DNA of 64,000 nt, from NCBI RefSeq assembly GCF_004551525.1, contig NZ_SATR01000010.1, forward strand, positions 1-64,000, written 5' to 3'. A program made the translations under genes and the position numbers. The first letter of the stretch is position 1. Each line of letters opens with the position of its first letter. This stretch comes from Vibrio ouci (GTDB lineage Bacteria > Pseudomonadota > Gammaproteobacteria > Enterobacterales > Vibrionaceae). Of the stretch, positions 49,535 to 57,531 are shown in pieces. Below the pieces are notes generated by a model. The model was given only the letters and a program-made list of their open reading frames with translations. It was not told the DNA's origin and ran no database searches.

Positions 49535-51334
49535 ATGGCAAAAAGTCCACTAGCCAAAAGCTCAAAGACTGTTAGGCATGTAAGAAATAGTAAAAATGTC
49601 GCTCCGTTACAATTTACCATTCCCTATAAGGATAGTAGAAGCAGGAAAGAGGGTGAGTTTGACATATCACACCTATTACACCTTGGTGTACTGAGAGAAA
49701 ACGTCAAAATCGAAAGCCGCATTCCTTATTTAAGAAGCTTTTGCAAAAAAGCCAAGCAGTATGTTGATAATGGAAACTCACCTGCTACTGTCACGAAAGC
49801 TTATGATACATTACGGGCGTTCATTGCCTTTTGTGACGCCGTCAACGTTGACCCCTTCTCTGAGGCTGGCTACTTAAAATACGTAGGGAATGATGGTGAA
49901 TTACGACATCGCATTAAAGTGCATACCCCATCCAAAAAACTATGGGAAATGAGTCACGGAGATGAACTGGGGATTAAGCTCAGCACCGCAGTTAATATTG
50001 CTTCATACCTTCGCACCGCCCTTTCATGGAGTGGACTGCCCGCTGACTTATGGGCAACTCACCACCGAGGGTTTAATGGTGAGAATAACCCATATAGAGG
50101 TTACTCTGATGCTGAAGAAAAAATTCTTGTCACGAGGCTGAGTGCGTTGTTTTTCACTCTAGCCTCACAGCTCATCACGGCAAAAAAAGAAAGCTTAGCC
50201 CTGCCTGACGAATTACCTGTCGTTATTGACTTGGGAGGGCCCCAAAAAGTCATTTCAATTAAAACATCTCTCAAGGCCCAAAGGCCGAGTAAAGCGGGTA
50301 TACCAGTAAAATCTTCCGCTGCGTTTAACATGGCGATGGGGGCGGCTTATCACCTAATGTGCTTTTTTACCTCACTAAACGATAGCGACGTAAAGTGCGT
50401 CGCTCATCCTGTTACGATTCATACTGATGAACGGGATAAAAGCTTGCAAGTGGTTAAGGTATCGAGCTTTAAAGCACGGGCAAACAAAACGGTAGATGCT
50501 GTTCTTACCAACCAGAGTTTCGATGTTGATAAGCGAGATGGCGTGAAGTTTATCAAGACCCTTGAGACACTTTCAGCACTGTATGGTGATGGTGAAGAAG
50601 GCTCGGAGTTACTTTTCACACTAAATGAACAAGAGGAGATAAGCAGCACGTTTCTTTTGCAAGACATAAACAAACACCTAGTGGTAGAGTTAAATTTACT
50701 CTCTCCCAATCGGGCATCCTGCCTTCGATGGTTTAGAGAGCTATTTTACAGCTATCGAAACCAGCAAGTTATCATACTAAACAAAGAAACTAATAAACTT
50801 GGCAGAGTAACCGTAAGTAAAGTAACTCGTCCGTGCTCAAAAGCAACAGCCACACGAGGCGCTATGAATACCGCCTATTGTATTTTATCGTGTTATACAG
50901 ACCAGTCACTAAAAGGTATTTTACTACCACTTTCCTACTCAGAGAAAAACGTCGATGGAAATATCAGTGTTTCTATGAAATACCGAAATGGTGAGAATCT
51001 CCTCTTCTCTATTCCGACTGCGGATAAGACGCTAATCCAAGATATCGAGCAATTCGCCACTGAGTGTGCAGATAAGCAAGGCTCAAAAAAATATGAGAGG
51101 TTGCTGCTCAAACGAGGTCATGCGGAGCAACCCCCTAAAGACTGGGACGGGCTTAGCCCTATCAGCTCCAATTTAATGAGCAGATGGGCAATTGAACCCA
51201 ATGAATACTTTATATCGCTTCAATCAAGTCGCTGGAGAGAAATGACCAGTAACCAAGTATATTTCGAGAGTGGTGCAGGCAGAGCTCTGAGCCTCCTTCA
51301 AAGCCTATCAAGAATATGCCAAATACCTTGTTAG
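49535..51334 (+). CDS. tyrosine-recombinase-like protein, second of three (GinB-like), 3' end disrupted
   Basis: Open frame of 599 residues. The middle and C-terminal parts align with an integrase catalytic domain, but the first Arg position looks replaced (TSLNDSDVKC), and the HxxR motif region reads LQSSRWREMTSN. So it is probably a structural rather than catalytic partner, as seen for middle genes of such trios. The frame ends in an unrelated tail after GAGRALSLLQ; there, at about 51290-51305, the reading passes without a gap into the frame of the third recombinase. A deletion fusing the two genes, or a frameshift, is likely. GAGAGGTGG precedes the start. Confidence 0.75.
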   Translation: MAKSPLAKSSKTVRHVRNSKNVAPLQFTIPYKDSRSRKEGEFDISHLLHLGVLRENVKIESRIPYLRSFCKKAKQYVDNGNSPATVTKAYDTLRAFIAFCDAVNVDPFSEAGYLKYVGNDGELRHRIKVHTPSKKLWEMSHGDELGIKLSTAVNIASYLRTALSWSGLPADLWATHHRGFNGENNPYRGYSDAEEKILVTRLSALFFTLASQLITAKKESLALPDELPVVIDLGGPQKVISIKTSLKAQRPSKAGIPVKSSAAFNMAMGAAYHLMCFFTSLNDSDVKCVAHPVTIHTDERDKSLQVVKVSSFKARANKTVDAVLTNQSFDVDKRDGVKFIKTLETLSALYGDGEEGSELLFTLNEQEEISSTFLLQDINKHLVVELNLLSPNRASCLRWFRELFYSYRNQQVIILNKETNKLGRVTVSKVTRPCSKATATRGAMNTAYCILSCYTDQSLKGILLPLSYSEKNVDGNISVSMKYRNGENLLFSIPTADKTLIQDIEQFATECADKQGSKKYERLLLKRGHAEQPPKDWDGLSPISSNLMSRWAIEPNEYFISLQSSRWREMTSNQVYFESGAGRALSLLQSLSRICQIPC

Positions 51335-52751
51335 CGATGCGTCGAGACGAAAGAATGGCGGAATTATCTGGTATTTAACGAAATTAGATAGAGGCGAAAA
51401 GGAAAGATCAATCGCCTTTCAAGCCGCTTTTCTTGCACTAAGTAATCCATCACAAAAAGCAACCCTTGAGTTACTCCATAGATATAAACCCAAAATAAGA
51501 ACTGATTACATCAACAAATTCCATCCAGAGCGAACATTGAAAATTGGCAACAGGACAGTAACTGGGCTTGTAGAGGCACAGTCTTTGTTTAAGCAACTCA
51601 ACGGAGGTTGTCTTTGGGCGTTGATGTCTCGAACAGGAATGCGGTCAGATGAAATCTTTCACCTACATACCGCAAATGGGTGCACAACAGAAACAATATC
51701 TGGACAAACAATTCATATTATTCATGCAGACCTATCAAAAACCACCAAAGGCTCTCAATCAAAGCAGGATGAATTTGTCACTACAGAAGTTGGTAAAAAG
51801 GCTTACGAGATATTACAGGCTTTACATGAGCCACTTAGAAAGCAACATCCTGACTGTAAAGCCTTTTTCCATAAGGTAAAAGAGGACTGTGGTGCTATAA
51901 GTAAAGACCAACTTGGAAAACATCTGACTTATTGGTTTGAAGGCACACTGGGGGAGAAACTTGCGCTCACCAATGACGATGTGATTGATTTGAAGGTTTC
52001 CGACCCTAACCTTTCGTTTGATGTGGGTGATGACTATGAATTCTCAGGGCATCAGCTCCGCCGTTCGTTTGCTTACTACCTTATCGGGTATGAGCTATGC
52101 GCATATCCACAACTAAAGCAGCAGTTCAGCCATGTATCGATGGCAATGACACGCCATTACGCTAAGAATGCCAGTAAATTCCAGAAAATTAGAAAGCAAA
52201 AACAAAGCTTGGTCCACGCCATTGATGAAGAAAGAATTGACCAACAAGCGCTGGTCTACCTCAACATCTATAAGAAACTAGCGAATAAAGAACGTGTCGC
52301 TGGCGGTAAGGGTAAAGAGTTCACCAAAAACATGATGAAAGGTGAGCGTAACCTGTTCAAAGATAGGTTCGATTACGACACGCTATCGCTTAATTATTGG
52401 AAAAAACAAATCCGGGATCAAAAGCGCCACATTCATGCAGTAGCCCCAGGTGTTTACTGCACTTCAACAAGTTGTAGTCTGCGCACACAAGTAAACCTAT
52501 TAGAGTGCGTGGACTGTAAGAATGATTATATTGTCGATGCCGTTTTTGCCGAGGCCAAACGCAAAGAAGCTGAAATCAATATGCTGTGGGATATTGAACA
52601 TGATGAACTAACACCGCAAACAGCGTCAGAAGCGTATATCAAAATTACGGCAGCTGAACGCATTATGAATGACCTAGCGATCAACTATGAGCCTGTTGAG
52701 ATACCACAAGAAGTTGAAAAAATGCTGATCCCCTACGGAGTAACTGTGTAA
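51291..52751 (+). pseudogene. tyrosine recombinase, third of three (GinC-like), 5' truncated
   Basis: Coding sequence in this frame is continuous from just after the stop at 51288-51290, but the first usable start codon is a TTG at 51537 with no good ribosome-binding site. The catalytic domain is intact: SRTGMRSDEIFHL (Arg), SKTTKGSQSKQ (Lys), GHQLRRSFAYYL (His, Arg), FSHVSMAMTRHYAKN (His, Tyr). A Cys-rich C-terminal part (CTSTSCSLRTQ...CVDCKND) may bind zinc. The open region gives at most 486 residues, and the N-terminal domain found in such proteins appears missing. Its stop overlaps the next start (TAATG). Confidence 0.75.
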
Positions 52752-53236
52752 TGACACTAGCCACAAAAAACAAGCTAATAAAAGCTCTAGAGCGACTGTT
52801 AGAAGGTAAGCCAGAGAACCAGACGCTAAGAAAAAAGGCCCGAGAAGGTAAGCTAAAAATCAACAACAGCAGCGTCGAGAAAGAAGCGGGGCTCTCGGTT
52901 GGTGCACTACGTAGGCATGAAGATGTTCGAGTCATGATCAAGACAAAATCTCTTGAAGATCGGGTTGCACAAGGTGACTCCAGTCAAACGCCAATTGATG
53001 TTTTACAATCTGAAATTAAGCAGTTAAAGCTAGATAAGGCTCAAGCAAATAGAAAGAAAAAAGAGTACCTCGACCTTGCCAGAAGTCATGAGCAAGCATT
53101 GGCTATCCAAGCTGCTAATCACATCAAGATGGTTCAAGAGTTCATGGAAATTCTGCATGAGAGTGAACGAGAGAAAGCAATGGATAAAGTCGTTAGAGCA
53201 AGACCCGATAATCTTATCAAAGGAGATTTTAGATAA
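52751..53236 (+). CDS. small coiled-coil protein, fourth gene of the recombinase operon (GinD/TnpC-like)
   Basis: A 161-residue basic protein. The N-terminal half has a helix-turn-helix-like stretch (NNSSVEKEAGLSVGALRRHEDV); the second half (about 85-150) is a long charged coiled coil. Short proteins of this type follow the recombinase genes in GInt islands and in Tn554 (TnpC), where they aid recombination and its direction. The ATG overlaps the stop of the previous gene. Confidence 0.72.
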   Translation: MTLATKNKLIKALERLLEGKPENQTLRKKAREGKLKINNSSVEKEAGLSVGALRRHEDVRVMIKTKSLEDRVAQGDSSQTPIDVLQSEIKQLKLDKAQANRKKKEYLDLARSHEQALAIQAANHIKMVQEFMEILHESEREKAMDKVVRARPDNLIKGDFR

Positions 53237-53378
53237 AAGTTCTCCGTGTAGTGCAATCACTAGACAGGGCAGTGACTTATCGATAAAAATGGGCGCTCTA
53301 ACGAATTAAAAACATGAACACGACGTAGCGGATCACTCTACGGCAGATAACATAAAATTAGAAAGTAAGGAAAAACCG

Positions 53379-53843
53379 ATGGCAATTGAAGCTGGACAAA
53401 CTGCACCAGATTTTACCCTGAATGATCAAGACAGCAACCCAGTTACCCTCTCAGAACTGAAAGGAAAGAAAGTTCTACTCTACTTCTACCCGCGCGCCTC
53501 AACACCTGGCTGTACGGTTCAAGCTCAAGGGCTTCGAGATACAAAAGCTGAACTAGACGCTCACAATGTTGTTGTGCTTGGTATCAGCCCTGACACTCCA
53601 AAAAAACTCACGAACTTTATCAATAAACAAGAGCTGAACTTTAGTCTACTAGCCGATGAAGAACATGAAGTATGTGAGAAGTACGGTGTTTGGCAACTCA
53701 AGAAGTTTATGGGGCGTGAAAATATGGGCGTTGTAAGAACAAGCTTCCTGGTTGATGAGTCTGGTAACCTTGAACATGTATTTAACAAGTTCAAGACCAA
53801 AGATCACCATGAAGTCGTATTAGACTACCTAAACAGCAAATAA
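53379..53843 (+). CDS. bcp: peroxiredoxin Bcp, second complete copy
   Basis: Thiol peroxidase of 154 residues, complete, that reduces peroxides with thioredoxin-type partners. The active site is STPGCTVQAQGLRD; as in the broken copy the second Cys is Gln. The first about 110 residues are clearly homologous to the truncated copy at 47706, but DNA and protein differ throughout, so this is not a recent duplicate. It has its own ribosome-binding site (AAGGAAAAACC). It supplies an intact Bcp next to the element that broke the resident gene, either as cargo or as a hybrid of an imported 5' part and the resident 3' part. Confidence 0.92.
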   Translation: MAIEAGQTAPDFTLNDQDSNPVTLSELKGKKVLLYFYPRASTPGCTVQAQGLRDTKAELDAHNVVVLGISPDTPKKLTNFINKQELNFSLLADEEHEVCEKYGVWQLKKFMGRENMGVVRTSFLVDESGNLEHVFNKFKTKDHHEVVLDYLNSK

Positions 53844-54171
53844 GCTCCCATGATCTATTAACTGTTAGACTTGGCAGACATAATTGGCGACATTCGAATA
53901 TCAGATTGACTCGAAGAACATGTGTCTGCCACCAATATAGAACTACGTGAGCGGAAGTTATCTTCCCTCACCACCTCTCGACAAAACATCATGGTGTCGG
54001 ATATCACACGGCTAGGTCGCCACAAGCTTAGGACTTTTGCCAGCGCTATAGAAGCCCAGAAGCATCCTAAGCGAGCAGAAGCAAGCCATGCTAAACTAGA
54101 TAAAGAGTTATCATAGCGTACTAAGCGGGTCATAAACCCACCATACGGATAGAATGAGGTTCTAAGCAGCA
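53844..54171 (+). other. intergenic stretch with a doubtful 64-codon open frame
   Basis: Between the second bcp and the next gene no clear gene is seen. A 64-codon frame at 53922-54116 (basic, helical, starting MSATNIELRERK) has no ribosome-binding site and no family that I recognise; it may be a fragment. The antiparallel frame at 53858-54172 has a shadow-like composition. No tRNA or repeat is evident. Confidence 0.35.
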
Positions 54172-54546
54172 ATGAAAGTAAAAATTGAGAAGACCTGTGA
54201 TGGTGAAGCTTTCCTCAACATTCCAGAAATACTGCAAAAAGAATTGCAATGGGATGAAGGCGATCAAATCGAATGGCTGGACAATAAAGATGGTTCATGG
54301 ACTCTGTGTAGAGTCGGACTTGAGAGCGATATCCAATCAAAGTCTATAGAGTACATTCTTTCACAACACCCTACTTTAAAAGATCAAATGGAGAATGTGT
54401 TTGACGACTCTGATTTGAGAACAGAATGGTTAACTTCTGCAATTCCAGCGCTGTCTGGTTTCACTCCGCTAGAAGTAGTGATTGAAGGTGACTTAAAACG
54501 CGTTTTAGATGCATTAAATCGTATCAAGTATGGTGATATTTCTTGA
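54172..54546 (+). CDS. antitoxin-like protein: AbrB-type N-terminus with ParS/MbcA C-terminus
   Basis: A 124-residue protein in two parts. Residues 1-50 look like a SpoVT/AbrB swapped-hairpin DNA-binding domain (EAFLNIPEILQKELQWDEGDQIEWLDNKDGSW). Residues 75-122 match the toxin-binding ParS/MbcA domain, with a pattern like PALSGFTPLEVVIEG...VLDALNRIKYGD. That domain normally neutralises RES-type NAD-degrading toxins. No toxin gene lies next to it, which is unusual. The ribosome-binding site is weak (GAGGTTCTAAGCAGC). Confidence 0.65.
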   Translation: MKVKIEKTCDGEAFLNIPEILQKELQWDEGDQIEWLDNKDGSWTLCRVGLESDIQSKSIEYILSQHPTLKDQMENVFDDSDLRTEWLTSAIPALSGFTPLEVVIEGDLKRVLDALNRIKYGDIS

Positions 54547-54602
54547 GATGATTTTATCTCAAAGAATTCAGGTAGATATGTCGAGTCACAACCATAGCCC
54601 AT

Positions 54603-54695
54603 ATGTCTCCTGATGTAACCTACAGCTCAAGGCAGAGATACGCGGCATAAGATGGAACAAGCACTCTAGTAACCAATCATAGTGTGTCTAAGGTC
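54603..54695 (+). mobile_element. remnant of the 3' end of an IS3-family element
   Basis: The frame 54603-54650 reads MSPDVTYSSRQRYAA then stop. It matches the C-terminus TPDEAYFGRQRYAA-stop of the complete IS3-family element at 56329-57588, and similarity continues past the stop (GATGGAACAAGCACT against GCTGGATCAACCACT). Everything upstream of this tail is gone. A scar of an older, diverged copy. Confidence 0.75.
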
Positions 54696-54774
54696 CTAAA
54701 TCGCAGAAACCAAACAGACTGAATTTCCTAGCCGTGTCAGCAAAATTGCTGTGTGACAATCGGTAGATTTACAT

Positions 54775-55200
54775 TTAAACCGTATATCCGTATTTCAACT
54801 TATTGATCTCTTCTGTCACCAGAATGATACCGGTTATTGTGTCACAGAATGAAAGTGGTGTTTCTTTACCAAACACCAAACTAGGTTTATTTAACCAGCG
54901 TAATGTCGTATCACGATCACCAAAATACCCATCTGCTTCTTTGATCATATCAATCAGCATAAGTGCATGTTCACTGGCCGTTGGGCTTAGCGTTGCGTTC
55001 GGCTCTTTCATTTTGCGCTGGAGAGTACGCAGATTAACGCCAATAATTTTCGCATACTCTGTCTTAGTCAGACCAAGAATTAACATTCCTCTATCCAACG
55101 TTCCGACTGGAAGCCCTTGACGAATGATTTTTAGACTATCGCTTACACTGTGAGCTTTGCGCTTTTCGCCTCCAAGCATTTCATAAGCTGCACTAAACAT
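54775..55200 (-). CDS. Xre/MbcA/ParS-type antitoxin, toxin partner absent
   Basis: A 141-residue protein with an Xre-like N-terminal helix-turn-helix (LILGLTKTEYAKIIGVNLRTLQRKM) and a C-terminal ParS/MbcA domain (about 85-140: GDRDTTLRWLNKPSLVFGKETPLSFCDTITGI in part, ending LKYGY). This is the standard antitoxin of RES-Xre modules. The RES toxin gene usually follows at once on the same strand, but here the 230 bases downstream hold only an IS3 scar. So the toxin was probably lost. Confidence 0.85.
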   Translation of the reverse strand: MFSAAYEMLGGEKRKAHSVSDSLKIIRQGLPVGTLDRGMLILGLTKTEYAKIIGVNLRTLQRKMKEPNATLSPTASEHALMLIDMIKEADGYFGDRDTTLRWLNKPSLVFGKETPLSFCDTITGIILVTEEINKLKYGYTV

Positions 55201-55475
55201 TAAAGCACCTCCGAATCTAACTACACTTACACAATAGGTGATAAATAACGTAATTTGATAACTTTAACACGGAAATGTCTCGAAGCTTGAGAGTTGCATG
55301 CTCTTTCCAATTAATGGCAAGCTGGTTTTGCTACACTAGAATTAATCTAAGCATCGTGTTTTTGTATATGCTATGAACGAAAAATGGTTCATGGAAGATA
55401 GCTACCACAGTGGAATTGATTGGGTTGTTCGCTAGTATTAACTAGCGCGTCTATATAAATCATAAGAGGGCTAGG

Positions 55476-55666
55476 ATGTTGTTTTTAAGTATAGTATTAG
55501 TATTGAGTTTAGCTATTGGTGTTTTGCTCTCTATGCGCAAAAAGTTCACATTTGGCTCTCGAAACATATGAATGAATATGAGAAGGAGCTCGAGAAAAGC
55601 AATCCAGAAGAGCAAAAAAAGCTGAAGAAAAAATACCAATGTACAAATCACCTGATGCAACCGTAA
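55476..55666 (+). pseudogene. possible small membrane protein, frameshifted
   Basis: ATG at 55476, after AGAGGG, opens 31 codons with a clear membrane helix (LFLSIVLVLSLAIGVLLSMRKK). A stop follows at 55569-55571. In another frame, codons from about 55565 read HMNEYEKELEKSNPEEQKKLK and more, a charged helix, to a stop at 55664-55666. Together they look like one membrane-anchored protein of about 60 residues split by a frameshift. No family is recognised. Confidence 0.35.
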
Positions 55667-55759
55667 AATTTATTAAATTTTCGGTTTAATCTTACTCCCA
55701 TTCATCCCAATTTTCTGGAAAATTCAGATTCAACCGTAAATGAGGTTAAATTTACGGTT
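55659..55759. repeat. pair of palindromes ending in AACCGTAAA
   Basis: The first spans 55659-55686: AACCGTAAAATTT against AAATTTTCGGTT, one bulge. The second spans 55732-55759: AACCGTAAAT against ATTTACGGTT, a perfect 10-bp stem. Both start with AACCGTAAA and sit in the 646-bp stretch (55201-55846) that otherwise holds only the possible small gene. They may be terminators or recombination-site remnants. Confidence 0.5.
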
Positions 55760-55846
55760 ACTACTCCTAACTACTAACTCAAACTTTTGGGAAGTACAAA
55801 GACAGGTAATACTAGGGCGTAATGATCTTTGCTGTACGTATTTTGG

Positions 55847-56328
55847 TCAGCAATACATCGGCAACCACATTAACATAAATGCCAGTGAAGCCATGCTGGC
55901 ATAATTTCTCTCTAGCTTGTCATATCTAGTTGAAATAGTTCGATAATGTTTAATTCTTGCAAACGCATTTTCAACCAAGTGTCGGTATTTATATAAGCAC
56001 CAGTCCATGCTTGCTTTATCAATATCCTGACCGTAATTACGTTTGGCAATCATAGGCACTCCACCACGTTCGCGAACAAAACAGCGAAATGATTCACTAT
56101 CGTACCCTTTATCGCAAACGACAGTGTTCACTTCATCAAGTTGGCCAACCAAGCTATTTGCATGAACAACATCGTGTCATTGCCCCTCGGATAGGTCAAA
56201 GAAAATCGGTAAGCCTCCACTATCTACAGCTAAGTGAATTTTGGTTGAGTTGCCCCCGCGACTTTTTCCTATTTGCTCTGAGTTTTCAGTAGCAGCACCA
56301 GTGCTATGCTGATGTGCTCGAACGATAG
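55847..56328 (-). pseudogene. IS5-family (IS427-like) transposase remnant
   Basis: Reading leftward the frame carries STKIHLAVDSGGLPIFFDLSEGQ, a TGA stop at 56177-56179, then in the same frame HDVVHANSLVGQLDEVNTVVCDKGYDS and on to LVENAFARIKHYRT. The three catalytic acids are recognisable (AVDSGG, VCDKGYD, LVENAF). The stop probably replaced a CGA codon. The 5' part is missing, cut off by the left end of the IS3-family element at 56329, and is not found on its other side. So it is a dead, truncated copy. Confidence 0.85.
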
Positions 56329-56407
56329 AGAAGTGGCCCCCAATTTTCGGACATGACTTTAAGTGATTGATCTGTTTTGATAGTACCCAGAATAACTGGA
56401 ACAGATT

Positions 56408-56689
56408 ATGACTAGAAAACGTAGAAACCACTCTCCTGAGTTTAAGGCTAAGGTGGCACTTGCTGCCGCTAAAGGTGATAAAACTCTCGCTGAACTAGCA
56501 CAGAAATATAACTTACACGCCAACCAAATATCGACTTGGAAAAAAGAACTGCTCAAAAATGCAGCGATGCTCTTTGCTTCTGAAAGTCAGCTAAGCAAAG
56601 AAAGTACTGAAGAAGTCGATAAACTCCACGCAAAGATCGGTCAACTGACCATGGAAAATGATTTTTTGGCGAAAGTGCTCGGTCGCTAG
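56408..56689 (+). CDS. IS3-family OrfA
   Basis: A 93-residue protein with the IS3/IS911 helix-turn-helix (RRNHSPEFKAKVALAAAKGD, then LAELAQKYNLHANQISTWKKE) and a C-terminal leucine-zipper-like helix (VDKLHAKIGQLTMENDFLAKVL). It binds the IS ends. A slippery T TTT TTG at 56662-56668 near its end allows a -1 shift into orfB. Confidence 0.93.
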   Translation: MTRKRRNHSPEFKAKVALAAAKGDKTLAELAQKYNLHANQISTWKKELLKNAAMLFASESQLSKESTEEVDKLHAKIGQLTMENDFLAKVLGR

Positions 56690-57531
56690 ATCGGGCACAG
56701 CGAAAGAATTCGCTGGATAAATCCACCCAGTTACCGATAAAACGCCAGTGTGAGCTTCTCAACATTACTTGCTCTACGGCTTATTATCAGCCCATAGGAC
56801 TCTCCGCTGAGGAAGTGGAATTACGACGTATCATCAACGAAATTCACCTCCGGTATCCGTTCATGGGCAGCAGACGCATTCGAAACGAGTTGATTAATAA
56901 AGGGCATAACGTTAATCGTAAACGTATTGTTCGGGTCATGCGTGATATGGGCATTGGTGCAATTTATCCCAAGCCTAAAACGACTATTGCAAATAAGGTG
57001 CACAAGGCTTATCCCTACCTATTGCGTGATATCGAAGTTACCTACCCAAATCAAGCGTGGGCTATTGATATTACCTATATCCCGATGGCTAAAGGCTTCC
57101 TTTACTTGGTTGCCATTATCGACTGGTTTAGCCGTAAGGTTTTGTCTTGGCGTTTATCAAATACGATGGATACAAGCTTTTGTCTTGAAGCTCTTGAGGA
57201 GGCACTCCAACACTATGGACCACCAGATATTTTCAACTCTGATCAAGGAAGTCAGTTTACTAGCACAGAGTTCACACAAGCCTTACTCGACCGTGGGATA
57301 CGGTTCAGCATGGATGGCAAAGTCCGCTGGGTAGATAATGTTTTTATCGAAAGACTCTGGCGAAGCTTAAAATATGAAGAGGTTTACCTAAAGGCTTACA
57401 TCACACCCCAAGAAGCAGAGCTTGAAATCGGGAACTACATGGTGTTTTATAATGAAGAGCGTAACCATCAAGGACTCAATAACCTCACCCCAGATGAAGC
57501 CTACTTCGGTAGGCAGAGATACGCTGCATGA
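56662..57531 (+). CDS. IS3-family OrfB (made as OrfAB by -1 frameshift)
   Basis: The frame is open from 56662 and lacks a good start until a GTG at 56815, so the active transposase is most likely OrfAB, made by slippage at 56662-56668. The region begins with the HTH_21-like RYPFMGSRRIRNEL. The rve integrase core follows, with Asp in WAIDITYIPM, Asp in FNSDQGSQFTS and Glu in FIERLWRSLKYEEVY. The C-terminus is FGRQRYAA. No damage is seen. Confidence 0.92.
   Translation, partial: FFGESARSLDRAQRKNSLDKSTQLPIKRQCELLNITCSTAYYQPIGLSAEEVELRRIINEIHLRYPFMGSRRIRNELINKGHNVNRKRIVRVMRDMGIGAIYPKPKTTIANKVHKAYPYLLRDIEVTYPNQAWAIDITYIPMAKGFLYLVAIIDWFSRKVLSWRLSNTMDTSFCLEALEEALQHYGPPDIFNSDQGSQFTSTEFTQALLDRGIRFSMDGKVRWVDNVFIERLWRSLKYEEVYLKAYITPQEAELEIGNYMVFYNEERNHQGLNNLTPDEAYFGRQRYAA

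Larger units (their letters stand above)
48040..53378 (+). mobile_element. GInt-like integrative element with three tyrosine recombinases, left end in bcp
   Basis: Left end: bcp is broken at about 48039. The segment then holds four tightly spaced rightward genes, three of the tyrosine-recombinase class followed by a small coiled-coil protein. That is the layout of the ginABCD module that defines GInt islands and, more distantly, of Tn554 tnpABC. The right limit is not certain. It may be near the second bcp (53379 or the AAGAAGTTTA at 53700-53709, compare AAGAACTTTA at 48030-48039), or the whole accessory region to beyond 64000 may be cargo. No long terminal inverted repeats are visible. Confidence 0.7.

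Noticed and set aside
53858..54172. 104-codon leftward frame after the second bcp
   Set aside because: Ser- and Arg-rich shadow composition, no ribosome-binding site, and it overlaps both neighbours' control regions.
55201..55846. Integron attC (VCR-like) sites in the accessory region
   Set aside because: The palindromes there lack the conserved RYYYAAC/GTTRRRY ends and the cassette-like gene spacing of Vibrio superintegrons.
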